Of a stretch of DNA of 64,000 nt, positions 63,355 through 64,000 are shown piece after piece. The notes under the pieces were generated by a model that worked only from the letters and a program-made list of their open reading frames with translations, searched no databases and was not told the origin of the DNA. The position numbers and the translations under genes are program-made. This DNA is from an uncultured Rhodospirillaceae bacterium (lineage in GTDB: Bacteria > Pseudomonadota > Alphaproteobacteria > Reyranellales > Reyranellaceae): contig CAMFGZ010000016.1 in NCBI GenBank assembly GCA_945952105.1, forward strand, positions 62,001-126,000, in the 5' to 3' direction. The number at the start of each line of letters is the position of its first letter. Within the stretch, counting starts at the first letter, position 1.

Positions 63355-63981
63355 ATGAAAACCAAGTTCCCCAGCCGGAAATACCCTTCCGCTGGTGCCT
63401 ACACTCTCGAATATGCCGTGAATCTTGCGACTGCCTTGCAGTCGGTCGACGGTGGCCAGATCGACCGGGCCGCGGCCCTTCTGTCCCGCGCCATCGGCGA
63501 GGATCGGCTGATCTTCGCGTGCGGCAACGGCGGGTCGGCGGCCATCGCCAATCATCTGACCTGCGACTGTTCCAAGGGCATCGCGACCGGGACGGGCCTC
63601 CGTCCCCGCGTCTTCAGCCTGTCCGCAACGGTGGAACTCGTCACCGCCATCGCCAACGACCTGGAGTTTTCCGAAGTCTTCGTCCAGCAACTGCGCACGG
63701 CCGCACGCCCCGGCGACGTGCTGATGACCATCTCCTCCTCGGGCGATTCGGAGAATGTCGTCCGGGCCGTAAAGTGGGCGCGCGAGAACGGCATGGCGAC
63801 GATTGCCCTGACCGGCTTCTCCGGCGGCCGCAGCGCCGGCTTGGCCGATGTCAGCCTGCATGTGGCGGCGGACAATTACGGCGTGGTCGAGGACACCCAC
63901 CAGAGCCTGATGCACATCCTCGCGCAGTATCTCCGCCAAGACGCCCTGCCGGCCGAGCAGATGGCCGCGACCCGCTTCTGA
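63355..63981 (+). CDS. gmhA: SIS-domain phosphoheptose isomerase (GmhA-like)
   Basis: 208 residues with a single SIS domain. The substrate loop CGNGGSAAIANHLTCDCSKG and VLMTISSSGDSENVVRAVKWA (phosphate-binding Ser run) match sedoheptulose-7-phosphate isomerases. A His/Gln-rich C-terminal helix (EDTHQSLMHILAQYL) fits the metal site. In GmhA a Glu lies four residues after the first helix His; here it is Asp. It probably makes D-glycero-D-manno-heptose 7-phosphate, the substrate of the HddA-like kinase across the divergent gap. AGGA precedes the ATG at 63355. Confidence 0.82.
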   Translation: MKTKFPSRKYPSAGAYTLEYAVNLATALQSVDGGQIDRAAALLSRAIGEDRLIFACGNGGSAAIANHLTCDCSKGIATGTGLRPRVFSLSATVELVTAIANDLEFSEVFVQQLRTAARPGDVLMTISSSGDSENVVRAVKWARENGMATIALTGFSGGRSAGLADVSLHVAADNYGVVEDTHQSLMHILAQYLRQDALPAEQMAATRF

Positions 63982-64000
63982 TGCCGCGCAAAATGGATGG
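63981..64000 (+). CDS. Start of a further gene, cut by window edge
   Basis: An ATG overlaps the GmhA-like stop (TGATG) and opens a frame reading MPRKMDG before the window ends. Too little is visible to assign a product. From its position next to heptose genes, a heptose-bisphosphate phosphatase or heptose nucleotidyltransferase would be the expected neighbour, but this is context only. Confidence 0.35.

Noticed and set aside
1-64000. tRNA, rRNA, CRISPR, IS or phage genes
   Set aside because: Read through for tRNA-like cloverleaves, regularly spaced repeats, transposase or integrase motifs; none were convincing in this window.

Overview
The window is GC-rich chromosomal DNA from an alphaproteobacterium. 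The evidence is gene content and order: aspS/rnd next to ppx/ppk, purM-purN divergent from a DUF2066 - PerM-type transporter - Hda-like block, an aa3-type cytochrome oxidase subunit IV peptide, tandem EipB-family envelope proteins, and pepA next to holC. A Rhodospirillales- or Reyranella-like host is my inference; no rRNA or other phylogenetic marker is present.

Layout. 1-11.7 kb is mixed metabolism: a partial MscS-type channel coupled to an AraC regulator, then a divergent operon of a beta-keto acid cleavage enzyme, a carboxymuconolactone decarboxylase-like protein and a membrane protein. After these come an isochorismatase-like protein lacking its catalytic Cys, a luciferase-like monooxygenase, a TerB-like protein, an MFS carrier, a patatin, an Ntn amidohydrolase and an ROK kinase. 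A pair of inverted palindromes (BIME-like) sits at 11.63-11.69 kb. 11.7-36.7 kb is mostly housekeeping: two EipB paralogues, a 2-hydroxyacid dehydrogenase, aspS, rnd, ppx, ppk1, a SixA-like phosphatase, hda-like, PerM-like, DUF2066, purM, purN, ndk, an ABC-F protein, an MFS carrier, a cyclase-family protein, an FkbM-type methyltransferase, holC and pepA.

36.9-64 kb is a surface-glycan locus that runs off the right edge. Its plus-strand part holds a nucleotide-sugar dehydrogenase, two tandem paralogous polytopic membrane proteins of unknown family and a second FkbM-type protein. After these comes a tightly overlapping cassette: gmd, a GDP-fucose-synthase-like reductase, a cupin, a hexapeptide acyltransferase and a DegT aminotransferase. 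The minus-strand part is one long, closely spaced gene run (63.2 down to 50.0 kb). It encodes sugar epimerases, a heptose-phosphate kinase (HddA-like), several SAM methyltransferases, a phytanoyl-CoA-dioxygenase-like oxygenase, a split transketolase and a putative glycosyltransferase. A GmhA-like isomerase starts divergently at 63.4 kb.

The transketolase, GmhA and HddA homologues, together with the gmd/fcl pair and an RmlC-like epimerase, suggest that the locus makes and heavily methylates an unusual deoxy- and/or heptose-containing polysaccharide. No tRNA, rRNA, IS element, prophage or CRISPR array was seen.
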